A stretch of DNA of 64,000 nucleotides from Stentor roeselii (lineage: Eukaryota; Ciliophora; Heterotrichea; Heterotrichida; Stentoridae): positions 116,549-180,548 of the forward strand of contig RSEH01000060.1 of assembly GCA_006503475.1 (NCBI GenBank). Direction: 5' to 3'. Both the position numbers and the translations under genes were made by a program. This document shows positions 46,684 through 55,310 of the stretch, piece after piece. The notes below the pieces were generated by a model. It had not been told where the DNA came from, did no database searches, and saw only the letters and a program-made list of their open reading frames with translations. The first letter of the stretch is position 1; each line of letters starts with the position of its first letter.

Positions 46684-49600
46684 ATGCTCGCAGGTCTATC
46701 ATCATCTGAAAAAAATCACCAAAAAGAACTAGTTTACAAACAGGTCGACTTTAAATATCGTGAAAATTCGAAAAAAAACATTTTAAAGACAAGTTCATTC
46801 TCAGTATTCTCATTGATTCCAAGATCCTTCCTCGATCGGAATAATTTACTATCAACGTTTTGGTTTATTTTTCTAATAGCTATCTCATTAACCGATATAA
46901 TCTCATCAGCAAGTCTAAAAACTCAAGTCCTGCTTCCTTTTTCTCTGCATTTTCTCTATCGTTTGTTTCGAAACTTAAAACTTTTGATCAATCAATCTTT
47001 TTTCCTAAAAAGCTTTAAAAGTGACTCAACAGCAGTCTTTAGAAATAATTGTTTTATCCTTCTGAACAATTCAGATATCGAGGAAGGAGACTTTTTACTT
47101 GTTCGAAATGATTCAAGCTTCCCGGTGGACTGTCTTTGTATAGCAGTGGATAATGAAAACGGAGAATTTTATGTGAAGACAGAAACAGGATACTTGGATA
47201 GGAAAAAATCATTGAAAGAAACTCATGCTTTTATCACTGAAGATGGCTTGAACCTCATCGAAGTCAAGGAATTGATGGAAAGTGTCAAGATTTTTAAAGC
47301 GAACTCGTTTCAATGTAAAGTTGATGGAAAAGTTAAAATTAAAGGAAACCCACGACTTGTTCATACAAATTATGAAAATTTTATATCTGGAGGCTCGGTT
47401 TTAGTTGAAAGTAGTTGGGCTTTGGGCCTGGCAGTGTATGTCGGAAGTGACATGAAGACCTGGCTGAATTTTGAGGAGTACTCAAACGACAAGTTCTCAA
47501 AATTCACCAAATTTCTAAACTCCTTATTTTTTGCAGGGTTTCTTCTGATAATCCTTCTAACAATTCTCAATATCCTTCTAGGAAACTTTAAATCAGGCCT
47601 TCAGTTTTCCGATACTTTTCTCGATCTCGTATTTCATTCAATTCTTCTCTACTGTAACCTGGTGCCAGTGACTCTGCTAATGACCCTTCAAATCTTTCAA
47701 ACGATCTCAACTTTCTCTCTAAACAAAACCTTCCCTCAAATGCGAATAAAAAACCCTAAAGTTTTAGAAAGTCTAGGAAAAATCGAGTACATCATCAGTG
47801 AAAAGTCAGGAATTTACAGTGAAAACAAACTAATCGTTCAATCCTGCGCCTTTAACAATTTTTTATACCATCTTCTTCCACAAGCCGATGAAAAACCCTT
47901 GAGTACCGAATGTGAAAATTCAAGTTTAAACATTCAAAACCATTCAAAAACTCAAACTTTTAGAAAATTCTCTGAATTAAAACAAGAACTTCACTCAACA
48001 GATTCTCCAAAAAACCTGAAAATTTTTGGTTTTTTCCTGAGTATCTGCAATTCTTTCATTTCATCCACTTCCCTGATGCCAAGTAATTTCATAGACGAGG
48101 CGCTTTTGAACTTTTCCAAGTTTCTAGGCTTTGAGTTAAAGTCAAAAGATTCAAAGAAATGGGAAATCGAGTTCAACAGTGAAACTTATTTTTTTTCAAT
48201 GATTTCCTCAGTTGACTTCTTCAACAGTTCTTTGTTCAAAGCGATAGTAAAGGACCGAAGGACTGGAGAGTTGTTCCTGGTGTTTAAATGTCTTGGATCT
48301 GAGACTTTTAATCATCTTGACGTTCAGGGCGAAGACGGTGAATTTTTCGACTGCGGGTCTTTGGAAAAACTGAGAAAAGTTATTTTTTTGTTTAAAGAAC
48401 TGAGCAAGCAAGAGGCTCAAGCGATAATGAAAGAATACAAACTGGCTCTAAGCAGCACAGTAAACAGAAAACAAAGAATTTCAAGTATTTTCGACACTTA
48501 TAAAACAGGACTTAAGGTCTTGGCTCTCGTCGGCATTGACAACGAGTTAGACCCTGGGGTGGTTGAAACAATTCAAAAAATCACAGATTCCGGGTACAAG
48601 CTGTGGATTAGCACTTTTGAATCGATTGATGCTTGTCTGGCAAATGGAAATTCCTTAAAAATCATAAACGAAACTACTCCAGTTGTTACTCTCGATAAAG
48701 TAACTTCTGCGAAAGAAGCTTTGAGTCTTTTGTCTAACTCTCTTAGAGACCTGGAAAAACACTATCAAGATAAAGGACTTCTTGATCAGTATGAAGGAAT
48801 TTTCTTTACTTATTCAAGACCAGTCGACAACCCACTTCACAAAAAATCGAATTTTGAAGAAATTTTTACAGATTCAAGTAAATTTCACCTGGACCTGGAA
48901 ATTTTAAAAAGAATTCTTGAAAACCAAATCGAATTCGTAGTCATCGTCGATAACGAGTTCCTAAACCTTTCTTTCCAATACAGGGAACTGATGAAAAGTC
49001 TTCTTGTTGTCTTGTTTTCCGCGAAAAGTGTTCTGATCAGCTCAGCCTCTTCAGAGACGAAGAGAAAAATAGTTAAAATTTTAAAGGAAAACCTTGAATT
49101 TCAACCTGCAGTTCTTGCAATGGGAAGAGAATGCTTAAAAATGATGAATCATGCAGATGTTTGTGTATCTGTCGGGAAACCTTCTGAGATGTCTGATGTT
49201 TTTATTGAAAATTTCAATGATCTTGAATTTTTAATTCAGGAGGTCGGGGTTGACTTTGACTGCAGGATGAAAACTTGTCTAAATTTTTTCGCTTTTAAGG
49301 AAACTTTGAATGCTTTTTTGTTTTTTTGGTTTCAGAATGTTTCTGGTTTTTCTGCACAGGTTTTGATCAATTATGACCTTCTTGTGATTTATGAAGTTTT
49401 TTTAAGTCCTGCTTTTGTTTTAGTTGCTGCTTTTTGTTTCAGGGTTCCTGGGGTTAAGGGGAAGGACTTTTTAATGGCTTTTTGCTTTGCTACTGCTGGG
49501 GTCGTTAATTCGATTATTGTTTTTTTTATGATTGTTAAAGCAACTGGTGAAATTGTTGACAGTCGAGGAATGACTGAGGACTTTGAGATGATGAGACTTG

Positions 49601-52600
49601 CCTCTTTTGTTTTAGTGAATCTTGCAACTTTTACACAGGTTTTTGTGCTTTCAGGAGAATTTTATAAGAAAATTTTAGTTTTTTTGGGGTTTTTAGTAGG
49701 GTTGATGGTGTTTTCTGTGGTTTCTTGTTATGGGTTCTTTGGGTTTTTTTATTTGGATACGGTTTCTTACTCGGCGAGAAGTTCTATTTGGATACTGATG
49801 ATTTTTTTTCCTTTTATTTCGTTTGAAGTGACTTTTGTGCTGCTCAGACTGATGAAGTTCTGTGAAAGACCAAGTAAAACTCGTGTTCAGGAATATATTT
49901 CAAAGTTATCTTCAGTGGTAACCGATTCCATCAACTGGAAACTTCTAAAAGACCAAGTCGTTTTCGATCTTGATCGAAAACTATTAAAATTCAAAGACCC
50001 TCATCTTGAACACGAGTACTTAGAAGTTCTTTGCAAGTCATCATCAAAAATTTTAAAGTTTCTAAGCATTTTCTTTCTATTCCTGACGATTTTAAACACA
50101 ATTCTCTACGAACTGAAAATTCCAGGATATCTAAACATAGGAGACTTTACCTACATGCTAACAATTTCCGCCTTCATCTTTTCATTGACCTCATTTTTCA
50201 CATCCGAGCCTAAATTATTCATAAAATACGAAGTAACCTACTTACTATTCCTTCAGATCTTTTCACTTCTTGACACTTTCCTAAACCCATTTCCATTTAC
50301 CCTTGCGCGATACCCATTACTATCAGTTCTCTTCACCTTAATAATCTGCACAAAGTACCAGATCTCACTATTAAAAAGTCTCAGCCTTTACACAAGTTCC
50401 CTAATCGCAGTAGTCTACGAGTCCTCCCTCTCAAGCCCATCTTCCCTTCCATTAAAAATCACTGACTGGGTGTTAATCCTTCTCTTCATCCACCTTCTCT
50501 TCCTGACCTCTTGTTACTCCCAAGACCTCAGCCGTCGTAAAGAATTCATTTACATAAAAACTGCTGAACTCGAAATCGAAAAATCCTCCAACATCTTAAG
50601 TTTCCTCCTACCTGACTTCGTGCGAAAGCGGGTAAAAGACGGAGCTCGTTACATCGCTGAAGACAAAGGAACAGTCTCCGTGATATTCTGCGACATTTGC
50701 GACTTTGAAAACTTGCTAAATCTTTACAGTCCTTCTGAATTCACATCTCTTCTTAACGACCTCTTCGGCCTAATCGACTCGCTTTGTGAAAGTTTCGGAG
50801 TCGCTAAGATTGAAACAGTTGGAAAGACCTACTTGGCCTGCGCTGGGTTGAAGGACAGTGAAATCGGTGTAGACGAAGGGATTCTTCGCAGTACTCACGC
50901 GAGACGCGCTGTTGAGTTGGCCTTGGCAGTGATTCAGGAGTCGAAAAAAATCACTTTGAAAGACGGGTCGAAGGTTAAGTTTAAGATCGGGGTCAACAGT
51001 GGCCCTGTCACTGCAGGTGTTGTTGGGTACCATAAACCTCAGTTTTCACTTGTAGGAGATACTGTTAATACTGCAAGTCGCATGGCTTCTACTTTGAATG
51101 AAATGAATGCGGTTCAGATCTCGATGAGCACTTTTCAAATGCTTGGAAGTTCTGATGGGCTTCAGTTTTTGGAATACTTGAGAGAGGTTAAGGGGAAGGG
51201 AAGTATGATGACTAAAGTTGTGAAGATTGTTGAAAATTCAGGGAAAGAGATGAATTTTGAGGAAGTTTCTAGTCAGAAAAGGGGATCTTTGTTTAGTCTT
51301 GGTAGTCCTACCTTGCCGAGTTTAAAGGAAGAGAGAAGAATTAAAAGGTCTAGCTTGTTAGTCAATCTTGATGTCAGCAACACGAAAGAACTGTTTAACA
51401 AGCAAACTTCTTCAAGGGTAAATGGGATCTTTTCTATGATTTGTAAGGAATCAGAAGCTGAGAAGAAGTTTAGAACGGATTATATTGAAGAAATATCTGA
51501 AACTCAGAAAATTGGACTTTTACTTTCTCTTACTTGTGACTCGATGATGATCATTGTTGAGACTTTCTATGTTATTTTTAAGCAGCAGGGGGAGAGTTTA
51601 CCTCGACTTTTAATAGTCGTTGTAGGAGAAGTTTTAATGATATTCGCTTTGGTTTTTAGGAGGAAGTACTCAAAATCTATTCATTTTTCACTAGGACTGA
51701 GTTTTTTGTACTCTCTTGAATTTCTAGGATTTTTTGTTGAATTTTGGTGGAATCGTTTCGGACAAGTGACTTTTCTTTACTTTTGCTATAAGTTCATATT
51801 GCTTAACTTTTTTTCAGGTACTTTGTTCAGCAAGAACCTTTTATTCAATATCTTAACAATTTCCCTATGGTTAACCCAAACAATACACGAATCAGCATCA
51901 TTGGCTTATCTAAGCTACGTCGTTACTTTTATCATCATGACTCTTTTTTCAGTCTTCACTCATGAAAAACGACTGAGAAAAAACTCAATATTAAAAAAAG
52001 TATCTCAAAAAGAACTTCAAAAAACTCAGCAACTTTTAACTCAAATGATGCCTGCCCGTGCCTTGTCTACTTTAGAAGATGGAAGGCAGGTTATGGATAA
52101 TTTGAAAAATGTTACTTTGATGTTCGCTGATGTTGTCGGGTTCACTGCCTGGTCTGCTGTTCGGTCGCCGAAGGAGGTAGTCGGAATGCTTTCTTCACTT
52201 TTTACTAGTTTTGATAAGATGTGCATTGAAAATAATGTGTATAAAGTCCATACTATTGGAGATTGCTATGTTGTTATGGGAGTTAATGGAGATAAACATA
52301 GAAATCCTGCTAAAGAAGCACTGAATATGATCAGGTTTGCTACTTGTTTAATTGAGGTTATACAGGAAACTAATTTGGAGAATGGACTTGAACTTGGAAT
52401 GAGGATCGGACTTCATACTGGAGATTTCATTGGAGGGATCACTGGTACTAAAATAGTAAGATACGACATATACGGTACTCATGTTTCAATAGCAAACAAA
52501 ATGGAAAGCAACGGCGAATCAGGAAAAATCGCAGTGAGCGAGACAACAAAAGAATTGATAGAAAACTACTCTCCTGACTCATTTAACTTCATTTACTCAA

Positions 52601-52683
52601 AAGATGTATACATCCCATCTCTATCTTCCGACATAAAACTTTACTTTTTAGACAATCCTAAATCACTAAAAAAAGAACCTTAA
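46684..52683 (+). CDS. Guanylyl cyclase fused to a P4-ATPase-like domain
   Basis: 1999 residues, one exon, about 22 predicted membrane segments: 10 in the ATPase-like half and two sets of six, each followed by a cyclase domain. The alveolate-type cyclase is known from Paramecium, Tetrahymena and Plasmodium. ATPase half: the DKTGT phosphorylation site is EKSGI (Asp to Glu373), TGD is STF, and the GDGxND hinge is lost, so no pumping is expected. Cyclase 1 (about 1325-1490) has Glu1377 and Ser1455 at base-recognition sites and Asn1462/Arg1466 for catalysis, but Lys1381 replaces the second metal Asp. Cyclase 2 (about 1808-1970) has both metal Asp (1816, 1860) but lacks the Asn/Arg pair. The order is therefore inverted relative to mammalian adenylyl cyclase. 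It makes cGMP for the neighbouring CNB proteins (inference). Confidence 0.93.
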   Translation: MLAGLSSSEKNHQKELVYKQVDFKYRENSKKNILKTSSFSVFSLIPRSFLDRNNLLSTFWFIFLIAISLTDIISSASLKTQVLLPFSLHFLYRLFRNLKLLINQSFFLKSFKSDSTAVFRNNCFILLNNSDIEEGDFLLVRNDSSFPVDCLCIAVDNENGEFYVKTETGYLDRKKSLKETHAFITEDGLNLIEVKELMESVKIFKANSFQCKVDGKVKIKGNPRLVHTNYENFISGGSVLVESSWALGLAVYVGSDMKTWLNFEEYSNDKFSKFTKFLNSLFFAGFLLIILLTILNILLGNFKSGLQFSDTFLDLVFHSILLYCNLVPVTLLMTLQIFQTISTFSLNKTFPQMRIKNPKVLESLGKIEYIISEKSGIYSENKLIVQSCAFNNFLYHLLPQADEKPLSTECENSSLNIQNHSKTQTFRKFSELKQELHSTDSPKNLKIFGFFLSICNSFISSTSLMPSNFIDEALLNFSKFLGFELKSKDSKKWEIEFNSETYFFSMISSVDFFNSSLFKAIVKDRRTGELFLVFKCLGSETFNHLDVQGEDGEFFDCGSLEKLRKVIFLFKELSKQEAQAIMKEYKLALSSTVNRKQRISSIFDTYKTGLKVLALVGIDNELDPGVVETIQKITDSGYKLWISTFESIDACLANGNSLKIINETTPVVTLDKVTSAKEALSLLSNSLRDLEKHYQDKGLLDQYEGIFFTYSRPVDNPLHKKSNFEEIFTDSSKFHLDLEILKRILENQIEFVVIVDNEFLNLSFQYRELMKSLLVVLFSAKSVLISSASSETKRKIVKILKENLEFQPAVLAMGRECLKMMNHADVCVSVGKPSEMSDVFIENFNDLEFLIQEVGVDFDCRMKTCLNFFAFKETLNAFLFFWFQNVSGFSAQVLINYDLLVIYEVFLSPAFVLVAAFCFRVPGVKGKDFLMAFCFATAGVVNSIIVFFMIVKATGEIVDSRGMTEDFEMMRLASFVLVNLATFTQVFVLSGEFYKKILVFLGFLVGLMVFSVVSCYGFFGFFYLDTVSYSARSSIWILMIFFPFISFEVTFVLLRLMKFCERPSKTRVQEYISKLSSVVTDSINWKLLKDQVVFDLDRKLLKFKDPHLEHEYLEVLCKSSSKILKFLSIFFLFLTILNTILYELKIPGYLNIGDFTYMLTISAFIFSLTSFFTSEPKLFIKYEVTYLLFLQIFSLLDTFLNPFPFTLARYPLLSVLFTLIICTKYQISLLKSLSLYTSSLIAVVYESSLSSPSSLPLKITDWVLILLFIHLLFLTSCYSQDLSRRKEFIYIKTAELEIEKSSNILSFLLPDFVRKRVKDGARYIAEDKGTVSVIFCDICDFENLLNLYSPSEFTSLLNDLFGLIDSLCESFGVAKIETVGKTYLACAGLKDSEIGVDEGILRSTHARRAVELALAVIQESKKITLKDGSKVKFKIGVNSGPVTAGVVGYHKPQFSLVGDTVNTASRMASTLNEMNAVQISMSTFQMLGSSDGLQFLEYLREVKGKGSMMTKVVKIVENSGKEMNFEEVSSQKRGSLFSLGSPTLPSLKEERRIKRSSLLVNLDVSNTKELFNKQTSSRVNGIFSMICKESEAEKKFRTDYIEEISETQKIGLLLSLTCDSMMIIVETFYVIFKQQGESLPRLLIVVVGEVLMIFALVFRRKYSKSIHFSLGLSFLYSLEFLGFFVEFWWNRFGQVTFLYFCYKFILLNFFSGTLFSKNLLFNILTISLWLTQTIHESASLAYLSYVVTFIIMTLFSVFTHEKRLRKNSILKKVSQKELQKTQQLLTQMMPARALSTLEDGRQVMDNLKNVTLMFADVVGFTAWSAVRSPKEVVGMLSSLFTSFDKMCIENNVYKVHTIGDCYVVMGVNGDKHRNPAKEALNMIRFATCLIEVIQETNLENGLELGMRIGLHTGDFIGGITGTKIVRYDIYGTHVSIANKMESNGESGKIAVSETTKELIENYSPDSFNFIYSKDVYIPSLSSDIKLYFLDNPKSLKKEP

Positions 52684-53276
52684 TATTTTTTCATTATTTG
52701 TTTAATAACTATTTCTTGTTCTTTACTGCAAAGAATTTTGTGTTTTTCTTTAAAACTCTCAGCTAAACTGTTGAAATTCAGTAAACAACTGGAACATTCT
52801 TCATAATCATCGATTTTTTCATCATTTTCAATGATTTCTTGAACGAAATTTTCTTTTCTATGCGTTTTTTTCTTCTTTTTTTTAGATTTTCTGTTGTTTT
52901 TTCTGAAAGTCTTGATATCTTCAGCACCTTCACCGTCGATACACTTGTTGACATGTCCAGACATGTCTTCATCTGAATAATTATTAGGAAAAATCCATTG
53001 GCAGATAGGGCAAACAGAGGATTCAGTTTCTCGTTGTCGCTTCACTGGAAGGTCCAGGTCGATGACGACTCTTTCATCTTTTTTTATTTGACCTTGTTTT
53101 TTAGCGACTTTTTTCCGGGCTTTGGAAGGAGCTTCGACATTTACTGTGCAAGCCTCGGCGTGAGGGGCAGCTGAGTGTTGCTCTGAATACTTTATCTGTG
53201 CAAGTTCTTCATTTCCAAGTTTTATACTAGGATGGTAAGTGCTCATATAAGCATTAAGTTCCTCATACAAATCCAT
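52680..53276 (-). CDS. Zinc-finger protein with UBZ-like motif
   Basis: 198 residues. Residues about 92-116 read CPICQWIFPNNYSDEDMSGH followed by VNKC, a C2HC finger like those of ubiquitin-binding UBZ proteins. A second Cys/His set (CSSCLLNFN...HKILC) lies at about 160-185. A long Lys-rich stretch between them (KKKKKKTHRK) may be a nuclear signal. The N-terminal 30 residues (MDLYEELNAYMSTYHPSIKLG) are helical. Ubiquitin or nucleic-acid binding is inference. The stop codon shares TTAA with the guanylyl cyclase stop on the other strand. Confidence 0.7.
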   Translation of the reverse strand: MDLYEELNAYMSTYHPSIKLGNEELAQIKYSEQHSAAPHAEACTVNVEAPSKARKKVAKKQGQIKKDERVVIDLDLPVKRQRETESSVCPICQWIFPNNYSDEDMSGHVNKCIDGEGAEDIKTFRKNNRKSKKKKKKTHRKENFVQEIIENDEKIDDYEECSSCLLNFNSLAESFKEKHKILCSKEQEIVIKQIMKKY

Positions 53277-53370
53277 GGGGGATGTTTATAAATGTCTTTA
53301 ACTCTAATCAAAAGTGCATTCTAAAGATCCAAAATAATCTTTCCAATAATTCATAATTCTTATAAGTTTT

Positions 53371-54630
53371 ATGGAGTTTATACTCGATATTACCAGTCCC
53401 AAAATCCAGCGAGCAATGAAAGCTCTGAGCATCACAAGCGAAGACCTTCGCGTTCGATCTCCTCAACATTTCCATTCACCAGGTGTCCCTGAGCACATTC
53501 AACGACTTCGCTATTCTCACTACACGGCAAAGTCCACAAGTCTCGCCAACCAAGTAATAAACTTCTTAAAGCACCCTTCTTACTCAACAACGCACAAGCC
53601 TTCTGCTCTCTGCCAATACAAGTCAACTTTTCGAGAGTCCCATAACGAAAAATTTAAAAAGAACTACGAAAAAGCTCTTATTTCCTTTTACGACTTTGAA
53701 ACCCGCACTCGAAAGTCAGAAGTTGAAGTAAAACTGAAAGTTAATCGAGAAGCTTCCATTGGAAATAGACTTAAAGAATTCGTGCAGAATAGAAAAGAAA
53801 AACTTGAGTCGAAGTTTCTGAAAAACAAGGAAAATCTCAGGGCTCTTCAAATTGAACGACAAAGAAAATCAGAAGAAATCGAAAAAAAAATCAGTCAAAG
53901 ACGTAAATCTCAAAGCGTTTCTCATTCACGTGAAAGAAGCGTTCGGTTTCAATCGATTCGGGAAGATGATGACGTTGAAAGCAAGTTGTTGAAAATAACT
54001 CGAAAATTGAATAAAAGTGCAGAAAATTACCAAAAAATCATGAAAGAAAAAGTACAGAGAATCCGTGTTCGAGGAGTGAAAGCTTTAAGTCAGTCAAATG
54101 AATATGAAACTTTAGTCAGTCACATTAAAAACAAGCAGGAAAGTGCTGAAAGTCGCAGAATCAAAATGAAAGCAGAGGCCAAACAACGATGCTCTGCGAA
54201 AGAGTCTTTTTCACTCGAGAGGGCAAAAAGAAACCGTGACTCAAACACGGCAGATCTTCAAGAAAAAGAACTAAAAGGACAGGAAAAAAACAAAAAAACT
54301 CAAGACTTCCTCTTAAGGCTCAAAATGCAGCAAAGGAACCAAATCGAGTTAAAACATGAAAAACACAAACTTTGTCAAGAAAACGTCAGTCAAAATGTAA
54401 GTCGGCAAAAAAAGGTCCTCAATAACAGGAAGGAAAAAATCATTGAAAAACATCTCGACCTACTTGAAAGACAACGAGAACAAACAGAGTACCTCGAGAA
54501 GTCCAACCGTAAAACCAGGGAAAAAGCGATGATTTTTACGTTAAAAAGAGAAAAAATTCATGAACTTCGCTCAAGGATCTCAAAATCGCAGACCCCGGAG
54601 AAACTCAACCAATTTATAAGTACTTTTTAA
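53371..54630 (+). CDS. Ciliate-type coiled-coil protein
   Basis: 419 residues. The N-terminus SPKIQRAMKALSITSEDLRV (about 9-28) is a short helical motif that introduces many alveolate coiled-coil proteins. HIQRLRYSHYTAKSTSLANQ follows. From residue 110 to the end it is an almost uninterrupted Lys/Glu/Arg coiled coil. The stop TAA overlaps the start ATG of the next gene by one base (TAATG at 54628-54632). Probably an axonemal or basal-body structural component (inference). Confidence 0.78.
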   Translation: MEFILDITSPKIQRAMKALSITSEDLRVRSPQHFHSPGVPEHIQRLRYSHYTAKSTSLANQVINFLKHPSYSTTHKPSALCQYKSTFRESHNEKFKKNYEKALISFYDFETRTRKSEVEVKLKVNREASIGNRLKEFVQNRKEKLESKFLKNKENLRALQIERQRKSEEIEKKISQRRKSQSVSHSRERSVRFQSIREDDDVESKLLKITRKLNKSAENYQKIMKEKVQRIRVRGVKALSQSNEYETLVSHIKNKQESAESRRIKMKAEAKQRCSAKESFSLERAKRNRDSNTADLQEKELKGQEKNKKTQDFLLRLKMQQRNQIELKHEKHKLCQENVSQNVSRQKKVLNNRKEKIIEKHLDLLERQREQTEYLEKSNRKTREKAMIFTLKREKIHELRSRISKSQTPEKLNQFISTF

Positions 54631-55310
54631 TGGAAACAAATAATTTTTCATTAGTCACTGAAAGAAACAGAGAAATCACTGACCTCAACAAAGATCTTAC
54701 ATTAAAAAATCAAGAAATCTCTGAAAATAACTTTGAACTAAAAAAAAAACTAGAAGCCGCTACCGCTCTTCTTGAAAAAATCCAAAATGAAAAAAAAAAT
54801 CTTGAAAATGAACATCGAGGAGAACTTCGCAGATGGGAAGAAACAATTAAACTGTTAAAACAAGTCATAAATGAATCAGATCAAGAAAAAAAAAAACTTG
54901 AAAATGAACTCGCGAATATCTTGAAAGTCGCTGAAAAATGCAACAAGCAAGAAGGCAGAATTCTTGAACTTCAAACAAGTTTCAACAGGATCCAAGAAGA
55001 AAAAATTATTGAATCTGAAGTCATTCAAGAAGAAGTCGAAAGGTTTTTAAACGAACTTGCACAAGTCCGGCATGAGAAAGAAGAAGTCCTTTCAGAAAAG
55101 TTAATACTTCAGAAGGAAATCGAGAAGTACAGAAAAAAAGTAGCGATTCTTGAAGACCAAGTTGAAAATTTAAAAAAAAAGAAAGATTTTCAAGAAATTC
55201 AGTCCTGGTGCCTTGACCGGAAGACTCGAAGAGAAAAAATCAGTTCAAACCGGGTGTATTCAGAGAAGTCAAGCAAGAAAGTAAAGGACTTGATTAACCA
55301 TTGTAGTTAA
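54630..55310 (+). CDS. Coiled-coil protein overlapping the upstream stop
   Basis: 226 residues beginning METNNFSLVTERNREITDLNKD, coiled coil throughout and ending in a basic tail (KTRREKISSNRVYSEKSSKK). Its ATG shares the last A of the upstream TAA, leaving no room for an intergenic region. No GT...AG intron of 15-16 bases can be drawn across the junction. It may be a separate gene with a promoter inside its neighbour, the second cistron of a shared mRNA, or the product of a -1 shift from the upstream frame. The stop codon also overlaps the convergent gene in a TTAA. Confidence 0.7.
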   Translation: METNNFSLVTERNREITDLNKDLTLKNQEISENNFELKKKLEAATALLEKIQNEKKNLENEHRGELRRWEETIKLLKQVINESDQEKKKLENELANILKVAEKCNKQEGRILELQTSFNRIQEEKIIESEVIQEEVERFLNELAQVRHEKEEVLSEKLILQKEIEKYRKKVAILEDQVENLKKKKDFQEIQSWCLDRKTRREKISSNRVYSEKSSKKVKDLINHCS

